Counted from the stretch's first letter, positions 1-11,558 are shown. The stretch: DNA of 64,000 nt from Muscardinus avellanarius (GCA_963383645.1 OY726573.1:13520989-13584988); one strand, 5' to 3'. Translations and numbers: made by a program. Notes: generated by a model from the letters alone, not told the origin.

Positions 1-184
1 CCAGTGGAGAGTTTTGGTAATGCAACCCTGCAGAAGAAAATGGAAAACTAGATAAAAAAGGACCTCCAGCTCTACAGTGAGGAGGGGGATTAAAGGCAAA
101 TAGTCGGGTCCATCTTTACAGAAGCAAATCTTAGTGGCCCCTTCCTTCCTTCCCACCCATGCACAGGCCTTTGTGTGACTTGTC

Positions 185-186
<2 letters not shown>

Positions 187-221
<35 letters not shown>
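187..221. repeat. (GT)n
   Basis: About 17 units; the tail of the antisense SINE that follows. Confidence 0.95.
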
Positions 222-225
<4 letters not shown>

Positions 226-515
226 GGTGATTGAACCCAGGAACATTTTACCTCCAAACTACACTCTCAGCCATGTATTAATAATAATAATAATTTTTAT
301 TATTTAATAATAATTATTATTATTTTATATCATATTATTATTACTATATTGTTAATGTTATATATTATTTATATATTATTAGTAGTAGTTTTTGAAACAG
401 GGTCTTGCTAGGATACCGAGAAGCTCACTAAGTTTTTGAGGCTGGCCTTGAACCTGAGATCCTCCTGTCTCAGCCTCCCAAAGACTGGGATTACAGGCTC
501 AGGCTTGTGATCCAT
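218..515 (-). mobile_element. B1-dID SINE split by AT-rich repeat
   Basis: dID half at 218-275 and B1 half at 373-515, separated by a (TAA)n-like expansion of the internal A-rich linker. A (CA)n tail (187-217, read on - strand) replaces poly(A). Confidence 0.75.
279..372. repeat. (TAA)n-like AT-rich block
   Basis: Imperfect TAA/TTA units inside a SINE linker. Confidence 0.9.
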
Positions 516-929
516 CTTTCAATCATTCTGGCCACTGTGGATGCTCCGAGTCAGGAAAGAGGGTCGTGGTTTCAAAAAACCCGTAGGGGTGGAATACAGT
601 CACGGCTGAATAAATTAACAGATGGACAAAGGGCAGGATGGGCTGGAGGTGCGGCACGGGCCCCTCACTAGGAGCTCTGGTACTCCAGTGGTACCCAGAA
701 GCCAGAGCGAGGCCTCCTACAGAGTGCCACCCGCCAAAAGACTGGGACCCAGAGGACTCTCTGTGGGGCAGGGGACAGCTGAGATGGATGGATGGATGGA
801 TGGATGGGCTACAGCAGGGGCTGCTGGGTGGCTTGGAAATGTCCGTGTGTGCATGTTACGCCCTCTGTGGGTCCTCACCGTGACAGCAGGGCTGTCCAGG
901 CAGAATCAGGACACCAGGTTAAAGAGAGA

Positions 930-1091
930 TTTACACACCTGTAATCCCGGCTACTCCAGAGGCTGAGACAGGAGAATCGCAGGTTTGAGGCCAGCCTCAG
1001 CAACTTCGTGAGACCCTGTTTCAAAATAAAAGGGCTGAGAGTGTAGCTCCGTTTTAGAGCGCCCCCTGGGTTCAATCCCCAGCACTGGGGG
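930..1091 (+). mobile_element. B1-dID SINE, type C, head-truncated
   Basis: Begins at ACACCTGTAATCCC; dID half ends CCCCAGCACTGG with no clear A tail, so it is old. Confidence 0.8.
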
Positions 1092-1538
1092 GCAAGGGGG
1101 ATTCTCTGGAATCATAGGCAAAGGGATTTGGGAAAAACATTTATTGTGGGAATTTGCCAACCTTTTACAAAAGTGGAGAGAATCCTGTAATAATAAACCA
1201 CAGACCTATGGTTTAGCTTCGGCGATTACTGGCATTTGGCTAATCTTGTCGACCTTGTATTCATTTATTCCTGCATCTGTGTCCCTGTTGGCCCTTTTCT
1301 GATCATTTAAAGCAGAATCTAGACCTATTGTTCTTAATGTGAATATTTCAGAATGCGTCTTAAGGGGAGAAGACACCACGATGCCATTAAAACATCATTT
1401 GAACAAAAGCACCTAATGTATATAATCCATACTCAAATTTTCTAATTATTTCTTAAGTACCTCTTGTATCTGCTTTTCTCCCCAATCCAGGGTTCATTTG
1501 GGTTTCACCCACAGACGTATTGCTTGCTGTCACTTGAG

Positions 1539-1539
<1 letters not shown>

Positions 1540-1608
<69 letters not shown>
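1540..1608. repeat. (TCTG)n(TC)n
   Basis: Compound array of about 7 TCTG units followed by about 20 TC units. Confidence 0.95.
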
Positions 1609-1621
1609 AACAGCTATTATT

Positions 1622-1846
1622 AGCCAGGTGTAGTGGCGCACACCTGTAATCCCAGTACTTGGGAGGTTGAGACAGAAGGATCACAGGTTTGAGGCCAGCC
1701 TCAGCAACATGAGGCTTTCAGCAACCTAGCGAGACTCTGTTTCCAAACAAAAATAAAAATTAAAAAGGGCTGGGGGTGTAGCTCGGAGGTAGGATGCCTC
1801 TAGACTCAATCCCCAGTACCACAAAACAAAAACAAAAACAAAATAA
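1622..1846 (+). mobile_element. B1-dID SINE, type C
   Basis: Complete, with tail of CAAAA units. It abuts a (TCTG)n(TC)n array on the 5' side. Confidence 0.85.
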
Positions 1847-2145
1847 CACAACAGCTTTGCTGAGAGGTAACTTACACTTAGTACAATCCACCCAGTTAAG
1901 ATGTATAGCTGAGTGTACCTTTTCTCTGTATTTACAGAGCTGGGCAACCATTATCACAGTGAATTCTAGGACATTCCCATCACCCCCAGAAGAATTCCCC
2001 TAAGCCTTAGGCAACCCCTGTTCTGCTTTCTGCCCTTAGGAAATTTTCCTGTTCTGGACATTTCTACAGGGAGCCATGCTATGTACATACGTGGCCCCTT
2101 GTGTCTTGACTGGCTTCTATCTCCTAGCAGGTTGTTTGTTTTGTT
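1847..2145 (-). mobile_element. Old L1 3' fragment, antisense
   Basis: CACCCAGTTAAGATGTATAG, CAGAGCTGGGCAACCATTATC and TTCTGGACATTTCTACAGG match the antisense of old mammalian L1 3' sequence. It is truncated by SINEs on both sides. Confidence 0.6.
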
Positions 2146-2146
2146 T

Positions 2147-2400
2147 TAGGACTGGAGGGTGAACCCAGGAACCGTCTACCTTTTTTTTTCTTTTTCTGTT
2201 TTTGTTACTAGGGATGGACTCCAGGGGCATTCTACCTCCCAGCTACACTCCCAGCCCTATTTTCCATTCTTTATTTTGAAACAGGGTCTCACTGAGTTGC
2301 AGAGGGCCTCACTAAGTAGCTGAGGCTGGCCACGACCCGCGATCCTCCTGTCTCAGTCTCCAAAATGCTGGGATTAAGAGCGCGCGCCACCACGCCCATG
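2147..2400 (-). mobile_element. B1-dID SINE, type C, plus a second dID piece
   Basis: Complete antisense copy at 2181-2400. A separate dID fragment (GAGGGTGAACCCAGGAACC) lies at its tail side, 2147-2180. Confidence 0.75.
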
Positions 2401-2644
2401 ACCTTTTTTTAATGACATTCTTCGAGATGAAATATTCCTACCGCCTCCCCGCACTTGGGGATACTATTATTCATATTTGGTTCAAATTGTCTTACACGTG
2501 GGAGCCCCTGTAAGCTGGCCCTGGTGTCCCTGGTGTTATAGCGCCACCGTTTTTCTCCATGTTTTCTGGCATATTAAGATGTTTCAGGTCTACCTTGCAC
2601 TTGGAATTCACCGTTTGCTTTTTTTTTTTTTTTTCAAGGACCCT

Positions 2645-3052
2645 GGTGGTGTAGTTTAGATCCAGAATGTTCCCCCCAGAACTCACAACACAGCAGTGTT
2701 CAGAGGTCAAACAGTCAGGTCATGAGGGCTCTAACCTCATCAGTGGGGGTCATCATTTGAATAGGTTTGCTGGGTGGTACGTGTTGGCTGGAGGAAGTAG
2801 GTTGCTGGGAGGCATGACCTTGGTCTGTATCTGCCTCTGCTTCCTTCTCCTCTCCTTCTTTCTCTCTTTCTCCCTTTCCCTGCTTCCCTACTGCCATGAC
2901 CTGGACAGCTTTCTTCTGTCACCATGTTTTTGCCTTGGAGCCAGCCAACCATGGACCGAACCTCTGAAACCATGGGCCAGATAAACCATTCCCCCTCTGA
3001 GTTGGTCTTGTCAGGTATTTTAGTCACAGTGATGGGGAGGGGCTAATAACAC
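2645..3052 (+). mobile_element. MaLR-type LTR
   Basis: Resembles ERVL-MaLR LTRs in order: GTAGTTTAGATCCAGAATG start, TGGAGGAAGTAGG block, pyrimidine-rich run, CTGAAACCATGGGCC and AATAAA-like ATAAACC, and a TTTTAGTCACAGTGATG end. Confidence 0.7.
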
Positions 3053-3177
3053 CTGGGTTTCTTTTAGTGGGAAATAGTATTGAGAAACCAGTTTGTGGCT
3101 AGTAAGTATGATCTCTGTGATGACTATCATAATTCCTTCTGGGTCCTTTCAGTGGAGTACTACTGAGGAAGGCATGT

Positions 3178-3179
<2 letters not shown>

Positions 3180-3229
<50 letters not shown>

Positions 3230-3261
3230 TGTGTGTGTGTGTGGTGTGTGTGTGTGTGTGT
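3180..3261. repeat. (TA)n(GT)n
   Basis: About 23 TA units then about 16 GT units with one GG break; Z-DNA/cruciform-prone. Confidence 0.95.
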
Positions 3262-3560
3262 TACATGTATTTGAAATTGAGATGATAGGCACAGGTCAGC
3301 TGCAGCAAACTCAGAGACTAATATTGCCTGTGCCTCCCCCACCCCACCACTGGACCGGTCAGCGACTCACAGCTGCTACAGCAGAGATCCGGGGAAGTAC
3401 TGTCTCCCACACATAGAACACGCGCCCTCGATGCGTGTGTGATTTGTATTCCTGGCCCTGCCCAAGTTATAGGGAGGATGGGTAACCTCCATGTTCAGTC
3501 TCATCCCACAGAGCCTGGTCCACATGGTCTCAAAATAAAAGCTCATGGATAGTGAAAATC

Positions 3561-3726
3561 AATCTCTCTCCCTCCCTCCCTCCCTCCCTCCCTCCCTCCC
3601 TCTCTCCTTTCCTCTCCCTCCCTCCCTCCCTTCCTCTCTCCTTTCCTCTCCCTCCCTCCCTCCCTTCCTCTCTCCTTTCCTCTCCCTCCCTCCTTCCTTC
3701 CTCTTCCTTCCTTCCTTCCTTCCTTT
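3561..3726. repeat. Polypyrimidine minisatellite
   Basis: CCCT units, then a 34-base higher-order unit repeated at 3601, 3635 and 3669, then (TTCC)n. One strand is 100% pyrimidine over about 160 bases. Confidence 0.9.
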
Positions 3727-4431
3727 CCTGCAAAGTCACCTGAGAAACAAGAGACCATCCCAGATCTCAAAGTGGAAAGATGGCAGACTATAGAGGAAAG
3801 GCTTAGGGTTCAATCTCCACTCATCTGCTTATCTTAGGACAATTGGACTTTGAGAAACCTCCACATCACAGTCTGAGAGCATACTATAGCCCTTGCTGCA
3901 GTCGTGTGGATTAATGGAGATCAGTGTGTCAAACCCCAAGCCTAGGGCCAGCCATCATGCACCAACGCTCGGTAGATGGTGGCTCCTGGGATGCTTCCTC
4001 CCTCTCAGTTAGCATCCGCATCCTTCTCTGCATCCCTGTCACCATGGCACCCACCAGGATGCTCAAAGGCTGTGGTCCAGGCTGCTGGAGCACCGGTTGC
4101 CCTCCCTGGCAGCGTGCAGTGGGCACGTAGCGATGGTAGTGATGTGACATTTGTCCACAATGGGGAGGCGGCAAACTCCAGAATCCACCGCTAATGTAAC
4201 CTTACCCCTTCCCGGGATGGATGGCCTGGGCCAGCGCCTCTGCAGGAGAGAACCTGCAGAGAGACTTCTGTCTCCATCTCTTCTCCCTGGTGACTGACAC
4301 CTGGGGCTCCTTTCTTTCCCCAGTAATTTTAGCAAATGCCCTTTGCCTGTTACTTTTGACAGAAGTGATACTTGTGAAGAAATAAGGTAGATCAGTTAAA
4401 TGAATCAATGCCTTAAAAATATCTCTGGACT

Positions 4432-4640
4432 AGCTGGGCGTGGTGGCACATGCCTGTAATCTCAGTACTTGGGAGGCTGAGACAGAAAGATCCCCCCAGT
4501 CTCGGCAACTTAGCAGGGCCCTCTACAACTTGGTGAGACCATGTTTCAAATTTAAATTTTTTTAAATAGAACTAGGGTTGTAGCTTGGAGATAGAACACC
4601 CCTGAGTTCAGTCCCCAGTATCAACTCTCACCCCCCCAAA
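4432..4640 (+). mobile_element. B1-dID SINE, type C
   Basis: Head CTGGGCGTGGTGGCACATGC; dID ends CCCCAGTATC, with a C-run in the tail. Confidence 0.82.
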
Positions 4641-5084
4641 AAAATCTGTGGAACCTGGAGTTGACCACAAGCTTGACATGGCCCCAGAGCCTTTTAGGGT
4701 GATAATACACATTGCCTTAAGTAGAGGCACCTCAATAAAATGACAGAAAGTACATTAGATTGGGGGGGGCCTTGAGCGGCAAGCGAGGAAAGGCCCCGCC
4801 TGGGATGGACCCACGGAAGCAGCCGCCCCCCGAGGTGCATCACCTGGGGCGGCCTCCTCCATTAATTTAGAGGCATCTCAAAGTTTAAGGACCAGTGATA
4901 ACAACCCATTTTGTAGATGCTGAAACTGGGGCTCACAGAAGTCAAATTCCTTGGCCTGTATCTCGAAGCCGGTCAACAATTTCTCATCTGTAAAATGGAT
5001 GGTTCTTACGGGTCGTTTACTCTGAGGATTCTAGGCCTGGTATTCATGAGCTGACTTTATTTGTTTGTTTGTTTGTTTATGTGT

Positions 5085-5405
5085 GTGTGGTTCTGGGGTT
5101 TGAGCCCAGGGGCATTCTACCTCTGAGCTACACCCCCAACCCTGTTTTTTATTCTTTATTTTGAAACAGGGTCTCATTAAGTTGCGGAGGGCCTCACTCA
5201 GTAGCTGAGGCTGGCCACAAACCTGCGACCCTCCTGTGTCAGCCTCCCAAGTACTGGGATTACAAGCGTGTGCCACCACGTCTGGCTTATATTTTTGTTT
5301 TGAAACAGGGTCTTGCTAAGTTGCCGAGGCTGGCCTTGAACCTGCAGTCCTCCTGTCTTGGCCTCCCCAGTGCTGGGATTACAGGCATGCGCCACTAAGC
5401 CTGGC
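5085..5405 (-). mobile_element. Two antisense SINEs: B1-dID (5085-5287) and B1 half (5288-5405)
   Basis: The first is complete. The second is a B1 monomer with its own head, GCGCCACTAAGCCTGGC. This may be a younger element inserted at the linker of an older one. Confidence 0.8.
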
Positions 5406-5651
5406 ACGAGCGAACTTTGTTTACCAGCTAAACAGAACTGCCCAGCAGTAAGGACTGAGAGCTGATGGAGGGCCGGGGAGAGCTCCTGTTGGCCTGAGTT
5501 GCTCAGGGCTCCTGAGGTCGGGCTACAGGGCCTGCCGGCTTGGCCAGAGTTGTGCAGGCCTGAGGGTGGGCGCGGGGCTTCGCTTTCCCTGAGGCCCTTT
5601 GGATGGAGAAGCCCCTTTCTGCTCCTTCCGGCCTCTCAGAAGTGACAGCCA

Positions 5652-5789
5652 GCTGCCCGCAGTGGTGCGCACCTGTCATCCTCAAGGGGCTGAGACAGAA
5701 GGGTTGCAGGTTCTCAGCCAGCCTCGGCACATGAGCGAGGCCCTCTGCACCTTAGTAAGGCCCTGTTTCAAAATAAAATAATAAAATAG
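5652..5789 (+). mobile_element. B1 monomer SINE
   Basis: B1 half only, ending CCTGTTTCAAAATAAAATA, with no dID half following. Confidence 0.7.
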
Positions 5790-5897
5790 TGCTACAGCAT
5801 CTCATGCAGATCTTGAGAAAGCTCGATCAGGAGACCTGCAAAGGCGTAGATCCCCCATGAAGTATGTCTAGCATTTCCTTCTTCAAAAAGCTATTTT

Positions 5898-6114
5898 AGG
5901 CCGGGTGTGGTGGCACACGCTTGTAATCCCAGCATTCGGGAGGCTGAGACCTGGAGGATCACGGTTCGCGGACAGCCTCAGCTACTTAGTGAGGCCCTCT
6001 GCAACTCAGTGAGACCTGGTTTCAAAATAAAGAATAAAAAATAGGGCAGGGGGTGTAGCTCAGAGGTCAAATGCCCCTGGGTTCCATCCCCAGACCTGCA
6101 AAAAAAAAAAAAAG
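5898..6114 (+). mobile_element. B1-dID SINE, type A
   Basis: CAGCATTCGGGAGG head, GGTTCGCGGACAG, dID ending CCCCAGACCTGC and a poly(A) tail of about 13. Confidence 0.9.
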
Positions 6115-6189
6115 CTATTTTAGGATTATTTGGATCAATATGTATAATTGGAATTTTATGTATAAGCATTATAACTAAAACTGATGGGC

Positions 6190-6552
6190 AGCGGCTTGTG
6201 AGAGACTCTGGCAGCAAAGATTTTTTCCCCCAAGGATAAAGTTTGGGCCGAAGAATAAGTTCAAACTGACCTTAGTTTGGGCCAGTATATAAGATTAAGT
6301 TCAAGTCGGCCTTGCTAAGTGAGACAGAGCATACTTTCTATGATTATCTAAATGTCTGAGCCGGGCACGGTGGCGCACGCTTGTCATCCCCGCGCTTGGG
6401 AGGCGGAGACAGGAGGATCGTGCAGGTTCAAAGCCAGCCGCGTGCGTTGGTTTAAGAGACCCTGTTTCCAAATTTAAAAAAAAGTAAAAAAAAAAAAATA
6501 GGTCTGGGAGTGTAGCCCGGAGGTAGAAGGGCTTTCAGAAACCCCAGTACCA

Positions 6553-6599
<47 letters not shown>

Positions 6600-6891
6600 A
6601 TGTCTGACACCCTGCCCTGAAGTCTGTAAAAAAAAATAAAAAACTTTTTCTGTCCTTGAAGTTCCTGTTTGCATGACTATAACGATTGTAACAAATCCTG
6701 AAAGGGGAGGAGTAAGAAACGTAGTAAGAAAAAAGTAAGAAGTAAGAGAGAAGCTGGAGACGCTTGCACCAGAATCAAGCTGGAGAAGCTCGTAGCTGGT
6801 CTCATGTGACAGCGCCTTCTCTCACTCGGCCTCGACTCTCCTCTCGCCAGCACACGGACCTCGACTCTTGCTCGGGCCGGACCCCGGCAAA
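6190..6891 (+). mobile_element. Possible LTR interrupted by a SINE
   Basis: Two non-SINE blocks (6190-6350 and 6601-6891) become continuous once the SINE at 6359-6600 is removed. They carry a TATATAAG at about 6286, an A-rich AATAAA-containing stretch near 6637, and a C/T-rich tail ending CGGACCCCGGCA. This resembles a promoter-poly(A)-U5 order, but the outer ends and target duplication are not clear. Confidence 0.35.
6359..6600 (+). mobile_element. B1-dID SINE, type B, (AAAT)n tail
   Basis: Flanked by AAATGTCTGA on both sides (6350-6359 and 6598-6607), a target-site duplication that also shows the surrounding non-SINE block is one unit. Confidence 0.88.
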
Positions 6892-7341
6892 ATAGGACTA
6901 CAGGTGTAGTTCAGTCTCTAGTACCAAAAGAAAAAAAATGCCGGCCATCATTTGAACACTTTCCCCTTCCACCGCTCCCTTGGTCCTCCCCCCTATTCTC
7001 TGCCCCCCACACCCCATTTTACTGAAGTCGCTTTCATTTCCCATTGTCTTCCACATATGAAAGAAAACACAGGAGCCTTGACTTTCCCAGACTGGCTGAT
7101 GTCTCTCGGCATAAGCTTGTCTAGTTCCATTCATTTTTCTGCAGATGACACCAGGGAGGTTGGTAGGGATGCCTCCCCAGTCTCCCTGACGCGTACAGGG
7201 AAGGGGGAGGGAGAGCGGGGTGTCATGCCACAGGACACACACCGAAGCCACCTGCATGGATGCTTTATTTTTTAATCACTTTGAAACTCACTATGATGTA
7301 GTGAGTGGCACCAATAAGAATATATATATATTTTGTGTGTG

Positions 7342-7549
7342 TGGTACTGGGGATGGAACCCAGGGGCTTTCTACCTCCAGGCTACAACCCCAGCCCTATT
7401 TTATAATTTTATAATTTATTTGGAGACAGGGTCTCACTAAGTTGCTGAGAACCTCACTAAGTAGCTGAGGCTGGCTTTGAACCTGTGTGATCCTCTGGTC
7501 TCAGCCTCCCAAGTGCTGGGATTACAAGCACCGGGATTACCATGCCCGG
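7342..7549 (-). mobile_element. B1-dID SINE, antisense, first of three
   Basis: Complete copy whose head side joins an (AT)n array at 7560-7620. Confidence 0.85.
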
Positions 7550-7555
7550 AAAGAA

Positions 7556-7592
<37 letters not shown>

Positions 7593-8110
7593 TATATTTA
7601 TATATATAATATATACATATAATTTCTTTTTTTTGCGGGTCAGGAGATGGAACCCAGGGGGCATTTGACCTCTGAGCTATACCCCCTGCCCTGTTTTTAT
7701 TCTTAATTTTGAAATAGGGTCTCACTGAGTTGCAGAGGGCCTCACTAAGTAGCTGAGGCTGTCCGCGAACCACAATCCTCCGGTCTCAGCCTCCTGAATG
7801 CTGGGATTACAAGTGCCAGGATTACCATGTCCGGAAAGAAAACTATATATGTATATATGTATATATGTATATATGTATGTATGTATGTATATATATAATA
7901 TATACATATAATTTTTTGGCGGGTCAGGAGATAGAACCCAGAGGCATTCGACCTCTGAGCTACACCCCTGCCGTTTTTTATTCTTTATTTTGAAACAGGG
8001 TCTCACTGAGTTGCAGAGGGCCTCACTAAGTAGCTGAGGCTATCCGCGAACCGCGATCCTCCGGTCTCAGCCTCCTGAATGCTGGGATTACAAGCGTGTG
8101 CCACCACGCA
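7505..8110. repeat. Tandem duplication, about 290-base unit
   Basis: Two copies of: SINE head, CCGGAAAGAAAAC, (AT)n array, ATATAATATATACATATAATTT, GCGGGTCAGGAGAT, SINE body. Copies begin near 7510 and 7800. Confidence 0.75.
7630..7840 (-). mobile_element. B1-dID SINE, type A, antisense, second of three
   Basis: Shares its non-SINE flank (CCGGAAAGAAAAC followed by AT repeat, then GCGGGTCAGGAGAT) with the neighbours, so it belongs to a tandem duplication. Confidence 0.88.
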
Positions 8111-8115
8111 CAGCT
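7905..8115 (-). mobile_element. B1-dID SINE, type A, antisense, third of three
   Basis: Begins GGCGGGTCAGGAGATAG, like the second copy; head ends CCACCACGCACAGC. Confidence 0.88.
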
Positions 8116-9018
8116 TAAGAATTATTTTTTAAAAAGTGGATGGTCACCTTCCTGTGCCCACCAAAAGACAGGGTAAGGCTGGTGGGTGGCAGCCTTCGAC
8201 TCCATAGGATGGCTGCCTTTGGTGCTTTAGGGCCAAGTTACTACCTCTGATGGGTGTTGAAGCCCTAACTTACCTACTGGTCAAACAGCAGAGACCTGAA
8301 ACTGCGCGTTGTATTTCAGGTCCCAAGCTCTTATGATAAATGTGGTGTTTGTAGCTGGCAACAAATTTTCCCTCCCAGCACCACCCTAGGACTTCCTCAA
8401 GCAACCGAGGACCCATGGGCCCAGCGGTACTTGGAACCCTGGTTTTCTCGCTAGCAACAGGGCATCTCGTTCAAAAACTGAACAAAAGCGGCCACGGGGC
8501 TTGGCTGAGCGATCCCTCTGGCTCACGGGGTTAGGGGGCTGAGCAGCGCCCTGTGCACCTTATATATGGATTTAGGGTTTGATATCTTGGACCTGGGGGT
8601 TTCAGCATAAGATGTCTTGTGCGGAGCCCTCGGTGCTGGTGGCTGGTGGCTTTTCATGCTATCTTAACTCTCTGTTCCCCTGTGGATTTAGCCGCTCAGG
8701 CAGCAAGCCGCACACAGAAACCAGTTACCAGCAGAGGGCAGCGGAGGGGTTAACTCCCAAATCACAGAGCCTGAGAGGGGGGACCTGGTTTGGAGCTGCT
8801 CTCTGGTAGCCTATGGAGAGGCTGCATGGGGCCATCACGGGCTCAGAGATCCTTTTTCATCCCCTGGCCGGGAAACCAGTGACTTAGGAGTTAACTGCAG
8901 GCTGAGCATCTCTGAACTTGCTCGGCTTCCCTCCAACCCCGGGGAGCCCGAATGGGGAAAAAAAACCAGATCTAACATGGAGAAGAGTCTTGACGATGTT
9001 TCTCATCTCTCTCCCCAG

Positions 9019-9075
9019 AACCTGGGATCCTCCTCGTCGCCAAGCAAAAAGCAGAGCAGGGAAAACACCATGACA
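9019..9075 (+). CDS. GAS7: GAS7 coding exon (linker, 19 codons)
   Basis: Acceptor CTCCCCAG, donor GTAAGT, phase 0 on both sides. Encodes NLGSSSSPSKKQSRENTMT, the Ser/Lys-rich linker before the F-BAR domain. An open frame continues 5' of the exon to an ATG at 8977, but that part is intron. From memory the human exon has one Ser fewer and ends ENTIT, so this linker looks less constrained than the F-BAR exons. Confidence 0.93.
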
Positions 9076-11512
9076 GTAAGTGATTTAAGTAAGCGGGTGC
9101 GCTTGCAGGTTGGGGAGGCAGCGTTGGGCAGCTGCTGGGCTGTTGCTATGGCAACGTGGACCGCCAAGCGAAAGTGATGCTTAGCTTGGGGAGACCAACG
9201 CAGAACTTCCCAAGCTCTTCTCTGGAGTTCCCCAGCCCTCTGCCGCCCCTTGTCCCCCGCTTCCGGATTTCACATCTTGAATTATTTCCCCCCGGGGGTG
9301 AGCAGAGCAGAAAGAGGGCAGTGGAGAAGGTGCAGGAGCCCTTGAGCCGGAGTGGGTTGGAGTGGGTGGACCACGCTGTGTGCAACAGACGTGACGTGTA
9401 AATTACAGCCACGGCGGGGTTGCTTTTGTGCAGGGAAACTTCGGGAAGATGTCAAAGTTAAAAGGCAAGAGAAAGCACCCTAAGAATAGAGCTCCTGGCA
9501 GTTCCTGATGAGGAACAGGCAGTTCTGGCCGGGCGTGGTGGCGCGCGCTTGTAATCCCCACGCTTGGGAGGCAGAGACGGGAGGATCGCACAGGTTCGAA
9601 GCCAGCCTCGCTGGCTTAAGAGACCCTGTTTCCAAATAAAAATATAAAATAGGTCTGGGAGTATAGCCTGGAGGTAGACAGGCCTCCAGAAACCCCAGTA
9701 CCACCAAAAAAAAAAAAAAAAAAGGAAAAAAGAAAGAAAGAAAAAAAAGAAACAGGCAGCTCTGCCTAGACTGGGCAATCCACCGCCCAAGGCTCTTCCG
9801 GCAGCCGGCGATGCTTGCCAATAGCTTAGAGACTTGAGAAGTGGGGCTGATGTTCGCTACTGGGGTACAAGCACCAGAGAGTTGGAAACAGGAATTTACT
9901 CTCCTCATGGCTTCCATCTGGCCACCCCCAGGGAGGTCAAGCAAGGAGCAGGTGCATTTTCCTGGCCCATTCCCAGGCTAAAAGTCCTGCTTTGCCAGAA
10001 AAGAGCTAGGCAAAAAATAATGATGGGGAAAATAATGGCCATCACTTTTGTGTGCATTCACTATACACAAGCCACCATTCCAAGTGGCTCTTTTCCTCAC
10101 ATAGCAAGCGAGGAATCGTAAATGCAGGCAGCAGAGTGATTATGTGCCTGGAACCTGTGCCCTCCTGGAGCTGCCCTGGGTTTCAGAGGTCATCAGCACC
10201 TGCTGACCTCCCTCTGACTCTGACAGAGAGGCCGTTGTGACTACAGAGCAACAGCAGCCTCTCTGTCACTAGAGGATTCGCCAAGCCAGGCAGGGTATGG
10301 GCAGACCCCAGGTGCAGGCTTCCAGAAGGTACTGTCTCCATGTTCAAACTGTCACCAGATGCCCCAGAATACCTGGGCAAAGGAGGTGTGTCTCAGAGTC
10401 TCCTGAAAGAGGGTTGGGGGAAAGAAGGGAGAGAAGGAAGCGAATGAGGGCTCATGTTAGGTAGGATTCTAAAAGAAAAACCACCAGGAGAGCCGGGCGT
10501 GGTGATGCACACTTGTAATCCCAGTATTCGAGAGGCTGAGACAGGAGGATCACGGTTCGTGGATAGCCTCAGCTACGTAGTGAGGCCCTCTGCAACTCAG
10601 TGAGACCCTGTTTCAAAATAAAGAATAAAAATAGGGCTGGGGGTGTAGCTCAAAGGCAGAATGCCCCTGGCTTCCATCCCTAGTACCACACAAAAAAAGG
10701 TACTAAGCTGGCTGAGCAAGGGGGCCCTGGCCATGAGGCGGGCACCTACCGGGCCATCTCAGCTGGAGCTTTGGGGCCCTGCGTCCACCTCAGGACAGCA
10801 CAATCTGCCTTGCCCAGCCTCTGGGCCTTTCCTGATGCTTCTCACGGGATGCCCTGCTTTGTACAGTTGGCATTCAGGCCCTCTGAGATCCTTGTCAAAA
10901 CTGCAGATTCCTGGCAGGTCCCCAGACCTAAGGTCAGAAAAACTTCCAGAGTTTTCCAAGCCTTGGAGAATTGTTGCTGGGGACACCGAGAAAAGAGAGA
11001 CCAGCCAAAGAGTCTGCACCCACACCTTCCCTCCACCCAGCGCTCCCTGGGAAGCTAATCCTCCAGAGCTCGGGCTACCCTAGGGAGGAGATGCCAGGGG
11101 AAGAGGCCTCCCAGGAGGCTGGGAGGGCGGGAGGAGGGCAGCATCTCCCAGTGCCTTTGGATTCCACACAGCAGACATCTGAGGCCCGGGCAGAGCAGCT
11201 AGTGTGCTGTGTGCTCAGGCGAGGAGCGCCGGTGGTGGCAGAGCTGGATTCGGAAGCTCCATGGCCCAGAGCTGCTTTAGAAAAGGCGGACACGTGGGCC
11301 CCATGGCAGCCGCTGTCCGGCGCTGGCCACCTTGCTGGCTCCTGTCCCTTCTGTCAGCAGAATCTACTGGCCGGTGGAGCAGGGTCATTTGATCCGCAGT
11401 GACGGCTGCTAATGGCAGCTCACAGCCCTGGGCTCAGGCATGCCTGAATCTTGAGGACTCAGGAGAGAGGATGGCAAAGCCACACGGATGTCCTGGAAAG
11501 AGGAATTGGGGG

Positions 11513-11558
<46 letters not shown>

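Larger units (their letters stand above)
1..9018 (+). other. GAS7: GAS7 intron (5' end outside window)
   Basis: No exon recognised. Holds about a dozen SINEs, an L1 fragment, a MaLR LTR, several simple repeats, a possible LTR (6190-6891) and a tandem duplication (7505-8110). Stretches 1092-1450, 3270-3540, 3730-4430, 6900-7320 and 8120-9010 look unique, with nothing further recognised. Confidence 0.8.

Noticed and set aside
3543..3770. Arg/Glu/Gly-rich and Ser/Pro-rich frames
   Set aside because: Translations of the polypyrimidine array.
5898..6114. tRNA-like A and B boxes considered as tRNA genes, here and in all dID halves
   Set aside because: They lack an anticodon arm and acceptor pairing and sit in SINE dimers; no standalone tRNA gene was found.
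1..9018. Search for the GAS7 SH3 and WW exons or alternative first exons
   Set aside because: No sequence resembling the WW core, the SH3 exons or the STGDSQ exon was found; they must lie upstream of the window.
8977..9177. Open frame with ATG running into the first GAS7 exon
   Set aside because: The frame enters through the CCCCAG acceptor and leaves past the GTAAGT donor. The exon continues to INCVTF only by splicing, so this ATG is intronic.
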